From positions 264,053,042-264,117,041 of the forward strand of contig NC_084795.1 of assembly GCF_963169125.1 (NCBI RefSeq): DNA of 64,000 nt. The letters run 5' to 3'. The DNA is from Humulus lupulus. Its lineage: Eukaryota; Streptophyta; Magnoliopsida; Rosales; Cannabaceae. The notes under the pieces were generated by a model. That model was not told the origin of the DNA. It ran no database searches and saw only the letters and a program-made list of their open reading frames with translations. Position 1 is the first letter of the stretch. Each line of letters starts with the position of its first letter. Made by a program: the position numbers and the translations under genes. This document shows, one piece after another, positions 33,401 through 44,456 of the stretch.

Positions 33401-36070
33401 AAATGCTGAACTAAATTTCGACATTTTGTTGCCATTTACTGATTTTTTTTTTCTTTGTACATGATAGGGTCAACTTTGTTCGCGTACTTGATGTATAATG
33501 GTGTTTGGGAGCGTGAAGGTAGAGATTGAGTTTTTAATGGAGCCGAAAATTTAACATTCGAGTTGGAGAAGGACATAACTTACTCACAACTTGTTGAACT
33601 TTTGTACTCAGAGCTGGAGGTTGACAAAGTGCAGTATGGCCTGAAATTAGAAGTGAATTATAAGTACATGAAAGGGTTAATGTATTGGCCTGAACTTATA
33701 AGGAATGACAAGGGTGTAAGCTTATATTTGTCAATGCTTTTGAAGAAGCCAAATGAATTTGTTCCCCTTTTTGTGACTTTGGTGGAGAAGAATATAATTG
33801 TTGATCGTAATCCTCCACCAAGTACTGTTAAGGATACTCGTAGTGAGGTTGGGACTTATGTTCCAGAAACAAATCCGGAGGTGCTGGTAGCCACTACTGT
33901 ACCTGAATTAAACCCTTTCATACCGACAGTTGATCATGTAGCACAGATGCCATTTCATGATGATTTTCCTGATTGTCCTGACCTTGAAGATGATTTTGAG
34001 GGCAATGACGATTTTCCTGATTATCCTGAACCTGATGCTGATTTTGATTGCAATGATGATGTAAGAGACAACCAAGAAACAGAGGTCCATTCTCAAGCTT
34101 TGAACCTGAGTCCACTGTCGTACCAAATACCGAGGCAAACAACATGTAGAAGTGGACCCCGTAGAGAAGATCGCCAAACACCTGGTACTAGTAGTAGTCG
34201 TCCAGACAGAACAAATGATGCTAGAGAATTTAGTGATCCACTCTCTTCTTCGACATATTATAGTAAATTCAAAGCTCAGATGTTTACAAGAGAAGACATT
34301 GAGGATAATAGTCACTATGTATCTATGGGTGGCACATCGGGCGGGGAGATTCATTTAGAAAAGTTTTTCAGAGACAAGGAACATTTAAAGAAGGTTGCTG
34401 GCTTGTTTGTAATGAAGAAGGGATTCGACTTTATAGTTAAGAAGTTTGGTACTGATGTTTGGTACATTACATGCAAGGATCTTGATTGTGGGTGGAGGTT
34501 AAGAGGGAAGAAGAAGCAACTTTCTAACATGTTCGAAGTGACAACATTTGAAAATGTACACACATGTTCCCTCGATGTTTGAAAAAAAGATAACCGTCAA
34601 GCATCACCTTTGGTAGTTGCCGAACTGATCAAGGATAAATTCTCAGTTAACGGTTCAGATTATTTAGCCTCCAAAATAAGAGAAGATATGAAGAATTCTT
34701 ACGGGATTAAAATGAGTTATGAGAAGGCTTGGAGATGCAGATAGAAGGCACTCCACATAGTTAGGGGTACGCCTGAAGCTTCATATTCGAAGTTACTTAG
34801 GTACTTGCACATGCTGCAGTTGAACAATCCCGATTCCATTACTGATTTCAAGGTAGACTAGGGTCGCTTCAAGTATTGCTTTTTTTCTCTGGGTGCTTGT
34901 AGGCGGGGATTCAAGTTTTGTCGACCTGTTATATGTATTGATGGGTCAATCTTTAAAACTAGGTATGATGGCCAAATGTTGTGTGCCGTGGCATTGGATT
35001 CAGACAGCCACATATTTCCGATTGCTTTAGCAATAGTTGATAGCGAGAACCACAACTCTTGGACCTATTTCATGAGGAAGTTGAAACAAGCGATTGGTGA
35101 TGTTGAGAACTTAGCATTCGTATCGGATAGGCATCAAAGCACTGTTCATGCTTTGGAACTTGTCTTCCCTGATGCAACCCACGGCGCATGCTACCACCAC
35201 ATTATTATGAACGTGGCTAGCAAGTTCAAGACTGATTGCTTCACGGATCATATTTACAGTTGTGCATACTCGTATAAGAAGACAGATTTTGAAAGAGAAT
35301 TTGAGAAGATAAAAGCAATGGATGTTGCTGTTGCACTATATCTTGAGGGCATTGGATTTGAAAGATGGGTTCGTGCGTACTTTCCAGGGGACCGTTACAA
35401 TGTAATGACAAGTAATTGGGCTGAAAGTTTCAACAGCAAAACTAAGGACGCAAGAGCCTTCCCGATCACTGCTTTTGTTGAATTCATCAGGTTTACTATT
35501 CAAACATGGTTTGCTACTCGAAAGGAAAATGCTGAAAAGTGTAGCACGACTCTATCACCAGTTATGGAGAGGGACTTGTCATGTCAATTTGAGAAATCTC
35601 GGTTCTTAAGCGTCGACAGAGCTGGACCTTATACAATTAATGTCCACCCCGGAGGAACAGTTCAGAGCGGTGGTATAGTTGATTTGGAGGCACGAACATG
35701 CAGTTGCGGCCTATTCCAAATCATGAAGATTCCTTGTCCACATGCATGTGCTGCTGCTCAAGAACGAAATATTAGCATGTACGCATTGTGCTCTCAATAT
35801 TACACAAGAGAGTATTGGAAGAGCACATATGAGGGGACAATAATGCCAGTTGGTGATGAGGATGATTGGGAATTGCCTGAAGACATTAAGAACATCCAAG
35901 TTGGAGTACCGATTGAGAAGAAACCTGTAGGCCGACCGAAGAAGCAAAAGGTCGGACGAATTAGGAAAAATCGATATCCTTCTAATGGAGACAAGGTTGT
36001 GATACAACGATGTTGTAGCAAGTGTGGTGGTAAAGGGCACAACAAAGCGTCTTGCAAGTACAGATGTTAA
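32882..36070 (+). pseudogene. MULE transposase, four in-frame stop codons
   Basis: A likely first exon (ATGG, 32882-32885) has donor GTAAGT, and the acceptor TGATAG ends at 33467. The join puts exon 2 (33468-36070) in one frame all the way. Domains in order: an acidic N-terminal region; a MuDR-type DNA-binding domain (34370-34580, with ITCKDLDCGWRLRGKK); a MULE catalytic domain with candidate acidic residues at codons 34940 (IDGS), 35126 (SDRH) and 35423 (WAESFN) and CYHH between; a SWIM zinc finger (CSCGLFQIMKIPCPH, about 35700-35745); and a C-terminal zinc knuckle (CSKCGGKGHNKASC). Stops at 33527, 34580, 34742 and 34859 interrupt it. There is no frameshift. Each stop is one transition away from Trp, Gln or Arg. 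Confidence 0.9.
33059..33410 (+). repeat. GTACGAT/CCCGAT motif array, left subterminal part and transposase intron
   Basis: About 20 short units of the form NNCGATA or NNCGATG (CCCGAT, TACGAT, CTCGAT, TCCGAT) are spaced about 10-25 bp apart on the forward strand. The array lies in the intron between the transposase first exon and exon 2. Confidence 0.8.
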
Positions 36071-36219
36071 ATTGTTTTGTTTGTATTCTAGTTGACCTAT
36101 TATGTTTTATTTATGCTTGAACTGGTAATATTTGTTATGTGCTGGATTTTGCAGGTTTTTTTTTGTTTTTTTCTCCATTATGAAACTCTTAAATATGTAA
36201 TAATCCAGTGTTGGTTCGA

Positions 36220-36520
36220 TAGTGCACGATGCCGGTACGACAATGTACAATATCGTTTGTTGTATGATTATTTAAATGTATCATACGATATGGTACGACG
36301 TTGCTCGATGTAGTACGATAGTTAATGTACGAAATTAGGGTACGATAATGTACGATATTGGTCTGATTGTGTCATGACAATGAACTTTTTTGATTTAGTA
36401 CGATAGTGTCCGATAGTGGTACGGTGGTATGGTTTCAGTACAGTTTCGTGAAATTTGTGAGACATGTGAGGGTACGATAGAGTACGATAGTGATCGATGA
36501 TAGTACGATTGCAAAGATTA
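36220..36520 (+). repeat. GTACGAT motif array downstream of the transposase gene
   Basis: Eleven GTACG units in 300 bp by my count, mostly GTACGATA, all on the forward strand, in the gap between the two convergent genes. Beyond about 36530 no unit is seen until 37360, where the orientation is reversed. Confidence 0.85.
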
Positions 36521-37359
36521 AACACATTAAAATGTAGTAATTACAAAAAGAGCAATCAAAAAAATTATACAATTCAAAAAAATTAAGACCGTTCAACATA
36601 AGTTTTGGTAGAATAAGTCTACACACCACCTTTGCCTAAAATTTTTCATATTATTGTCAGTTACATTAGCAAATGGTAGTTGTCGAAGCTTATGTTCAAT
36701 ATGCTCAATTACATAACATCCGCAATCGCCACTGCATTAGAAAATAAACAATAATTTAATAAAGTTTTGTAATTAAGAAATAATAATTAATATGTGATAT
36801 TTAATAAAGTTCACCTGAATTTTGTTTGCGGTACGAATTCACGTGGACTGAGTTTCCAATCGAAGGGTTTGACCTGGCTCTCTGATGCTGTCAACTGAGG
36901 CGTGAGTATAACGTCATGGTTCTCAAATAAACCAGACTGTCGCAAGACCGACGGGAAAATGGTACACCAGTCAACCATCAAACTGATCAAATCGTTTTCG
37001 GAAATTGATCCAATACTGGAGTCAAAGATGTTGAACATCCACCCATTCAGGTCTGCCTCTACAGCTACCCAATGCAATTGGTCTTTCAAGAAGATGGCAA
37101 AATAAATGAACTCCTTGTTCTACCAACTCGGTAAGAACTGGACTGCATCACCCCTAACCAGGTCCAATATACTGTCATCCCAACTAAGGCTAGAGTAGTC
37201 AGAACCTGGAAAAGCGTCCCACCGAGCCTTCAATGATTCGAGAAAAATTGTAGGCATAACAACACAGTTCTGAGGGTACACGTCAGGATAAAATTGTAGA
37301 CGCCTCCTCATGAGATGGAACGCTGCATCTAAATGCTACATTAAAGGAAAATTAAGTCA

Positions 37360-37925
37360 GTAACCACATTATCGTACCAAAATAAATAAACAAAAAACTA
37401 TCAGACATGAATATAGTAACTATCGTACCCCAATCGTACCATAATCGTACCCCAATCGTACATGAATATAGTAACTAAATAACAACAATAAAACCTTCTA
37501 TCGTACCCCTGTCGTGCTAATGTCGTACCATCATCGTACCTTTATGGCAAAAACTACAGTATTATACACCATCGTACCCATTAGCGTCCCACTGTCGTAC
37601 CATCATCATACCATTGACAAAGTAAGTTAACAATTTGAAACTAACTATTATCGTACTACCATCGTACCTATATCGTCCCACTACAAATTCTAAAATTACA
37701 ATGTTAATAGTAACTACTTAACAAATTATATCGTAGCCCTATCGTGCTAATGTCGTACCATCATCGTACCCATTATGGAAATAACTACAATATTGCACAC
37801 TATCGTACCCACTATCGTAGTACCGTCGTACCACCATCGTACCATTGACAATATAAACAGTTTATAATTTGACACTTATAATTATCGTACTACCATCGTA
37901 CACCAATCGTACCTATATCATACCA
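37360..37925 (-). repeat. GTACGAT motif array in intron 3 of the peptidase gene
   Basis: Twenty CGTAC units by my count (forward strand reads ATCGTACC). A longer two-copy tandem duplication of about 200-240 bp is visible: 37500-37690 and 37735-37925 share the order GTCGTGCTAATGTCGTACC, then ATCGTACCATTGAC-like and CCATCGTACCTATATC-like parts. Confidence 0.85.
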
Positions 37926-38944
37926 CTACATATAGAAACATTTAAATAAATTTTCAACATTCTTTAATTATGAAGTTATAGAAAACTTACAGAGTCAGAA
38001 AGCCATGTCCTCGGAGTATGCAGTTTCAGGAACCAAGCAGCATCGTGTGTCCCTGAGAAGCATTCCCTCGGATATTTATTCCCAATGGTGCCAAGCAACC
38101 ACTTGTGAAAGGTCATAAGTAATTTTCCATCAACAACCCTCAATGGATCCACATTCACTGCTGTCTTCGATTTCTTATTCCTTTTCTTCATTGCAGTGTA
38201 CTCATCGAACCACCTAGGCCTCTTTCTTTCTCTCCTCTTCTCCGGTGCTGGTGGAGCTATGTCTAAGAATTGTACTTCAGAATCTTCAGTATCTCCGATT
38301 ACAGTAATTTGCATATCCTCTGGTGTGCGAAAAATGTGATCTTCTACATCATCAGGTCTGTAATCGTTAGGGATAATGTCTTCATCTACAGGAGACCGAG
38401 GGCCTTCTTCAGTGGACTGAAGGTGTGGATCTGGAGCTGGCCTACTAAGATCTTCCATCATTGTCATCAGCTTCTGCAATTGACCCAAGATCTCGGACTG
38501 ACCTTTAATAAGGGCGCTTTGTTGCCCTTCAACCTTTTCCAACCTGGCCAAAATCATAGAGTAGCCTGGTTGCTCAGCTTGGGAAGAGGTGCTGGCATGA
38601 GGTGCTGATGGGGGAACCTCAGGTGCCTCAGGTGCTGGAGGTGGTGGAACCTCCTTAAAAATATTTGCTGCTTCCGCTTGCTCAACTAACTTTTCAGCAA
38701 GCTTTTCAGCCTGGCTCTGTAAGGCTTCCTGTGTAGGCTGTCCATCGGCACCCACCTCTAGTTCCTCTAACCCCATGTCCACATACAATGGGGCTTCATT
38801 GTCTGTAAGGGTCCTCACACACTGTTCTTCAACAGGTCGGGCACACAGGTAGGGGTATACTGTCAACTTCCACAAAAAACAATGAATATTTAGATTGGAA
38901 AGTAAAACAATATAAAAAATAAGTAATTGTCATCGGTGAACAAT

Positions 38945-39310
38945 GGTAACCTATCGTACCCCAATCGTACCACAATCGTACCTCAATCGTACCATATCGT
39001 ACCCATATCATGCAATTATCGTACCCATATCGTACCCATAACATAACAATATCGTACCCATATTGAACCAATATCGTACTACTATCGTGCCCAAATCGTA
39101 CCCCTAACGTAAGGGAGAATTACTTGCTAACTATCGTACCATCATCGTACCAATATCGTACCTCTACAACTACATTAAAAAAGAATACATATCGTACCCC
39201 CATCGGACCATCATCGTACCCTTAGCCAGTTTTCAAACAATTAACAAAAAACCACAAAATAAGCCCACAATCGTACTCAAATCGTACCCTATCGTATTCC
39301 TATCGTGCAG
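38945..39310 (-). repeat. GTACGAT motif array in intron 2 of the peptidase gene
   Basis: Seventeen CGTAC units by my count in 365 bp, spaced irregularly, with occasional variants such as ATCGTGCC and ATCGGACC. All have the ATCGTAC orientation on the forward strand. Confidence 0.85.
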
Positions 39311-40319
39311 TACCCATAGAATTGCATATCTAGAAAAAAATATAGAACATTCAAAATATTTAAAAAGTAAAGTAAAAGCTCACCTTTTTGGCAAACAATT
39401 TAATAAGTTGCTCTTTGTGTATCTCTACTTTCTCCTTGCTCTGCCAGTTGATCATTCTTGGAATGCCTTGGCCCAATCTCATAGCATAATCCTGACCCAA
39501 CTCAATGATGGACTCAAAAGCCCAATACTGCAATGCTGCAACATACCCATAAATAGAGTACTTGGCCTCCTTCTGAGTCTTTCCTTTCTCAATCTTCTTC
39601 TGTAAATGCTTCTTCATTTCTACAAAGTCTTTTTGACAAGTTTGTAACAACTTCTGGTATGATATCTTCCCCCATGGGTACTGGAAAAAGAAGTCAACGT
39701 CATTTACCATCTTCAGCATGTCAGTCCAAACCATCAACTTCTCCTCACGACCTTTCAAAACACCCTCTACTAATAAACACAAACCCATCTTTTACACATC
39801 ATCAACTATTTGACAACTCTCAAAAGTTTTGCGCAGTTGCCCTATGCTCACTGGGGAATGACCATTGAAGTACTCAAAAATCAACCGATCCGAAGTGGTC
39901 TTCGCTTTAATCTTAGCTTTAGACGGTCCGGCCTCGAAATTTAAACTAGTAACTAAAGCGAACTCCAATTGGCTAAATCTACATCGTTTTTTCCCAATAT
40001 AAAACTGGACTTCGTCAGTCTTCTCCCCTCTGAATTTGTGCAACAACAGATGATGGACTAAGGCACCAGAAAAATTTAATGGTTCCGCCATGAAGAACTG
40101 TTTGAAAGGGGATTCCTTCACCCTATCCAATAAACCACACTCAGTAAATTTTGCTTTAATCTTTGGAAAGTACCAATTGCCGCGCCAAGTGATACGTCCT
40201 GTAAAATGTTCTTCTACTGGAACTATCAGTTGTGGAGGTCTTAAATTCTGCATAAAACAAATAAATACCCAATTAAATAGAATAACAAAAAAAACATCAA
40301 ATTTTATATTCTACAATCT

Positions 40320-40800
40320 ACTATCGAGCAACTATCGGACACTATCGCACCATATCGGACACCACTGAATAAAATAAAAACATGAACAACTATAACATTA
40401 TCGTGCACCATCGTACCTCACATCGTACACCATCGAAAATTTAAAAAAAAAACATCGGGCACGAATCGTACCCAATATCGTACCCTGTCGTACATTCATC
40501 TTCAATCATAATTTATCAAAAAATACATAAACTATCGTACCAATGTCGACCTACTTTCGTACCCTATCGTACCTCTACAACAACCCAAACAATTTGTTTC
40601 CAATATCGGGCACACATCGTACCCAATATCGTACCCTATCGTACCTTCATCTTCAACCTCAAGTTATCAGAAAACACAAAACTATCGTACCAACGTCGAA
40701 CCACTATCGTACAGTCATCTTCAACCTGAAGTTATGAGAAAACACAAACACTATCGTACCCCTATCGACCCACTATCGTACCCTATCTTACCTCTCAAAA
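40320..40800 (-). repeat. GTACGAT motif array in intron 1 of the peptidase gene
   Basis: About 15 CGTAC units, plus variants (ATCGGGCAC, ATCGGACAC, GTCGACC). The phrase from ATCGTACCCAATATCGTACC onward with CTTCATCTTCAA is repeated two to three times, suggesting local duplication. Confidence 0.85.
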
Positions 40801-41229
40801 AATCCAAAAAAAAATTCAAAATTTTACAGTTTATCAGATTTCACACAGTCAAATTCAAACAATACATACTATAACATTTTGCAATGGAAAACATATTGAA
40901 AAAAATACATACCCTAGACATTTTTGCGTAATGGGGTGTCGGTTTTTCTTCGGGGTCTGGGTTTTTCTTCGTCTCCGGTGGTGGTTGGGGTTTGGGTGAG
41001 TGTCGGGGTTTGGGTTAGTGTTTGGGTGAGGCTTGGTCTCCGGTGGTCTGGGTTTTCCTTCGTCGGGTGGTGGGGGTTTTTCTGACCGTCGGGTGAGGGA
41101 GAGAGATGCGTCGGGGGAGGGTGGGTAAGGGAGACAGATGCGTCGGGTAAGGGTGAGGGTGGGTTGCTCGATGGTTTTGTGGGAGTGAGGAGTTTTGGCA
41201 GAGAGAGGGAAAGGGAAATGGCAGGGGAA

Positions 41230-41883
41230 AAGTTTAGGTTTTTATTTATGTTTTTTATCACTTAAAACAACTAATATCGAGCAAGTATCGGGTACCATCG
41301 TACTATTAGGTCCGCAGTATCTTAAAAACAACAATCGGGCATATATCGGACTATTATCGATCCATTATCGTACTTAAAGGGCGTATAGATTCAAAATAAT
41401 AATCGGTCAACCATCGGGTAGCCATCGAACCTTTATGACCATCGGGTAACCAAAACTATCGGGCAACCATCAGGTTGCCATCGGACCTTCATCCCTAACC
41501 TTGAAACTCAACAACTATTGTGCCCGAATCGGGCCTCTATCGGGCATTTAGAAAAAAACTCAAGGAACAAAAAAAAAAACGCAGATTTTCACAGAACACG
41601 ATTTTCACCCAAAAAACAGCAAAAAATACCAACAAACTACATATCCAACATCTAAACATCATTCTAAATCATAAAAATAACCAACAACAACAAGAATCAA
41701 AGAAAATCACTTACCCATGTGTATCTTTCTTGCAAGATTTTAGAGAGGAAAGGTGTGGGATTTTGTTATGAGAGGGGTATTTTTGGTATTAAATGAAAGA
41801 TGAGCATTTGTATCATATGGTGGTTAACTTTGGTTCAAATTTGAATTATTAAGCTAATGTAAGCATGATTTATCAAATTTCCC
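41230..41883 (-). repeat. right terminal inverted repeat of the MULE
   Basis: Reverse complement of the left terminus, ending AAATTTCCC at 41883. It includes the mirrored ATGGGTAAGT (41718-41709 on the reverse strand) and a subterminal array of ATCGGGC, ATCGTAC and ATCGAGC units (41275-41545). Confidence 0.85.
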
Positions 41884-41891
41884 TTTACAAA

Positions 41892-42164
41892 CTCTCCTTT
41901 GGCATGCATGTGAACAATGAACCTGGTGGATTTTCAATTTAGCACACAAAAATAGAAAGACAAGGCAAAGTACCACAGAAACAACAACTGAATTAACAAA
42001 AGGAACCTAGGTACACCAAAACAAAGTTAGCCACCTGCTAAAAATATATCAGAGTATTAACAAAGTGTTTATCTAAAACATAACAAGTATTAAACAACAC
42101 AGATTAGTTTCTGAAACAAAAGATAATATAAAAAGTCCACGATGTCAGGAACTACTCCCCCTCA
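41892..42164. other. spacer right of the MULE
   Basis: AT-rich with no open frame of note. It probably belongs to the untranslated end of the reverse-strand protein fragment that follows. Confidence 0.4.
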
Positions 42165-42750
42165 TTGTTTAGAGGGCATGCCAAAGTCGTAAACTACTTT
42201 GAAGAGGACTTGGGCTTCTTGTAACGCTTCTTGGTGCCAAGAGGCACAACAAACTCCCTTGAGTTGTAGGTGCTGGAACATTTGAAACAACAGGAGGAAC
42301 AAGAGCAGTAGCAAGGGGCGCTTCACCAGGAGGATCATCAACAACAACAAGAGCAGCAAGAGGGTCAAATTGAGGCTCCCCCTGAGAAGTTGGCGCTGGA
42401 CTAACAGAGACAGAAGCTGATGTAGGAGCCATATTGATTAGAGGCAGAACCAGATGAGAGAGGAGAACTGCTTGGAAAGCCTCGAAGTGAGACTGAGTAG
42501 ACCGAAACTCATAATGAAAATCATGAAATTCCTGCAGGAGTTCACGAACTCAAGAGAACAAATGAAACTTCCAAGAGTTCTTTTTCACACCCAATGAAGT
42601 GGCAGCAAGAGGGTCCTGGACAAATGGACCTTTGTTCGTGGATTTGGAGGCCCGTGTAGAGGCTAAATTGATCGCTTTCAGCTTGAGCTTGGTGTCAGTG
42701 AGAGGCTTTACTAACTTAGCCACAAAAATAGCCAGACGATTGATAGAGTA
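42165..42750 (-). pseudogene. C-terminal part of a reverse-strand plant-transposon-type protein
   Basis: Read on the reverse strand from 42750, the frame is open to 42169 apart from one TGA near 42550. It is Lys/Ser-rich at first (AKLVKPLTDTKLKLK), then helical (RELLQEFHDFHYEFRS), then Pro/Ala/Val-rich (from 42432). The composition and order resemble the C-terminal part of the retrotransposon or transposon proteins whose N-terminal part lies at 62075-63327 on the same strand. It is probably one gene split by the nested insertions between them, but the join shows no clean target duplication. Confidence 0.45.
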
Positions 42751-43425
42751 GTTTTATAGTATTTTAAAGGGATATTTTATGGAATTTTTTAGCTTATTTA
42801 GTTATGTTTGTGCAGTATGACGTTTTGTTGCCCGTGTTTGATAATATTTTAGAATTTATAGGAAGTAATTGATAAATGATCGTGTTTGGATTCAAAAAGA
42901 TGTTATTTGGTGAAAAAAGGACATTTGAGCCGCGGCGGTCTCACATAGAGTCGCGGCACTGCGATTAGACAAAGAGGCCGAATTTTGAGAAATCTGGAGA
43001 CGTGACGCTACCTTCATGAGCCGCGATGCTATTGGCTGGAGAATTTGAGCCCCTGGGCAGGAATATTAGAGTTGCGATGCTTATACAGTCAGAGATGAGG
43101 CGTACTTCAGTTTTTGGATATGGGCCATTATAGAGCCGCGGGGCTTGAGTGATCAAATTGCAGAATAGGGCATTTTACGTAGGGGAAAAAGTGCAATTTC
43201 ACGTTCAAAGCACATATTACTATTTAATCATCATTATGATGATTTCTGAAGAGGAACCCTAAGGAGGAGACTCAAATAACACACTAAGGAGGCAAAGGCT
43301 TGGAGAACAACTAGTTTATCATTCTATTTCATTGTTTACTTTTACTTTCTCCTGTAGTGATATTGATATTTGGTTTAATGGATTTTACTATGTTTAGCAT
43401 GAACTAATTTCTTATTTAGGGTTGT
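42751..43425 (+). mobile_element. partial LTR or leader, probably of the Athila-like element
   Basis: Non-coding. It has several CCGCGG-type phrases (GAGCCGCGGCGG, AGTCGCGGCAC, GAGCCGCGGGGC) and near its end TTAGCATGAACTAATTTCTT before TTAGGGTT, a style seen at the ends of plant Athila-type LTRs. The Tat element begins directly after 43425. Assignment to the same element as 56925-59358 is inference. Confidence 0.45.
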
Positions 43426-44168
43426 TGACACGATTTTTCGCCAACAGTGAATTATGTAAATAGTTGGGATAGATTAGTGCTTAATGATAAACCGTAATAA
43501 GAAAAATGATACTTAAAAATGCTAGAAACGAAATATCAAGAACACTCGTTCCTTTTTACGTGGTTCAGAGGTTAAAATCCCCCTAGTCCACGAGTCTATA
43601 TTATTACTATATATCACTCTATATTTTGACAGAGTATTTGCATTACAGAGAAAAACCCAACCCCCTTCCATATCCAAGGTCTTGGTATTTATAGAAAAAC
43701 CATCCCTGGATAGGTGTTGGGGTCATTACGTGAATACAAATCTCTCATGTGACCTGTCGTGCACTAATGATGAATATTACAATTTATATTAAGGTATGGT
43801 CTACTCATTAGGTAAAACTGATCATGGGTCGTTTGGCATAATCAGACATATGATGTCTGATCATGCATGATTATATTAAGTGTCCGGGAATTCAGGGATA
43901 AACGGACATGTGATGTCTGATCACGCACGTTTATATAACGTATCCAAGTTTATAAAGATCCATGGAAATGGAAAATCTCTAACTCACCCGAGTTGAGTGT
44001 AGCGTCAGCTCATGCATATGGCTCTGTATTCATCAGCTCGTGCTATTTACCTGGAGAATCGTGTTGTCCTTGCGGAGGAAACACGAGCTTGTGGATCATC
44101 TACAGTTCTTGGCTAGCCAGCTGTATCCAAGCTGTCTAGAAGGCTCGTGCTAAATTTTAGGATGTACA
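43426..44168 (-). repeat. 3' LTR of the Tat element (left end)
   Basis: 743 bp. On the reverse strand it starts TGTACATCC and ends GTGTCA. The homologous right copy is 56293-56924. It contains the phrase TTTTTACGTGGTTC found in many plant LTRs. Confidence 0.85.
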
Positions 44169-44184
44169 TTTGCCCCCCAAGTCC
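44169..44184 (-). other. polypurine tract of the Tat element
   Basis: The forward strand reads TTTGCCCCCCAAGTCC, so the reverse strand reads GGACTTGGGGGGCAAA, directly before the 3' LTR start TGTACATCC. Confidence 0.8.
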
Positions 44185-44448
44185 CTGCTCGTGTTCTATG
44201 ATGTCATTCTCTGACTTACACGGCGGGGACTTTTAAACTTCTGTCGCGATTATCTAGGTTTGCCCATTACTTAAGTACTGGACACGTGGAATGCCGCGAT
44301 TGGCGTCTGTTTGGGTTTCGAGGATTGCATTAATGGCCTGGCCAACTTTGTGCCGTCGTTCCGTCTTTCGAAACACTATCCTCGGATCTTGCATCAGTTT
44401 GATCAGACGATCGACGATCGACGTCGACGTCGCTTTATGCCTTTTACG

Positions 44449-44456
44449 TATAAATA
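44449..44456 (+). promoter_or_regulatory. TATA box of the antisense ORF
   Basis: TATAAATA stands about 730 bp upstream of the ATG at 45179, on the forward strand. A CT-rich leader and a possible leader intron (GTAAGT at 44659) follow. It suggests the antisense ORF has its own promoter inside the element. Confidence 0.5.

Larger units (their letters stand above)
36593..40921 (-). pseudogene. Ulp1-like C48 cysteine peptidase gene carried by the MULE, two in-frame stops
   Basis: Reverse-strand model of five exons with GT-AG borders in phase: 40921-40913, 40247-39384, 38866-37991, 37335-36815, 36731-36593, giving 802 codons. Exon 2 has the look of the DUF1985 domain often found with plant Ulp1-type transposon genes. 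Exon 3 is a Pro/Glu-rich linker with a basic patch (KKRNKKSK). Exons 4-5 form the peptidase, with the triad His (LHWVAVEAD), Asp (FNIFDSS) and Cys (SGDCGCYVIEHIE) intact. Such enzymes cleave SUMO-like modifiers; the substrate here is unknown. TAA at 39794-39792 and TAG at 37122-37120 interrupt the frame. Each is explained by one transition from Gln (or, for TAG, Trp). The first three introns are filled with GTACGAT motifs on the gene's sense strand. Confidence 0.88.
32565..41883. mobile_element. Mutator-like element (MULE) with transposase and Ulp1-type protease genes
   Basis: The 9,319-bp element is bounded by terminal inverted repeats that begin GGGAAATTTGATAAATCAT and extend, with gaps, for about 650-830 bp. 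It is flanked by the 8-bp direct repeat TTTACAAA (32557-32564 and 41884-41891), within the range of Mutator target duplications. Inside are two convergent genes: a MULE transposase on the forward strand and a C48 (Ulp1-like) peptidase gene on the reverse strand. The spaces and introns hold dense GTACGAT-type motifs. MULEs carrying Ulp1-like genes are known in plants, for example the Kaonashi group in Arabidopsis and CUMULE in melon. The repeats and duplication are clear, so insertion boundaries are firm. Both genes carry in-frame stops but no frameshift. Confidence 0.93.

Noticed and set aside
33908..34354. Reverse-strand 148-codon ORF opposite the transposase
   Set aside because: Shadow of the transposase coding frame; the forward frame has clear domains.
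37360..37925. Possible CRISPR-like array because of many short repeats
   Set aside because: Units are 8-10 bases with irregular spacing, inside a plant transposon intron; not a CRISPR array.
40914..41261. Pro/Thr-rich 115-codon reverse ORF upstream of the peptidase gene
   Set aside because: More likely the 5' untranslated leader: the exon structure starts with the small ATGTCTAGG exon at 40921, which splices in frame to exon 2.
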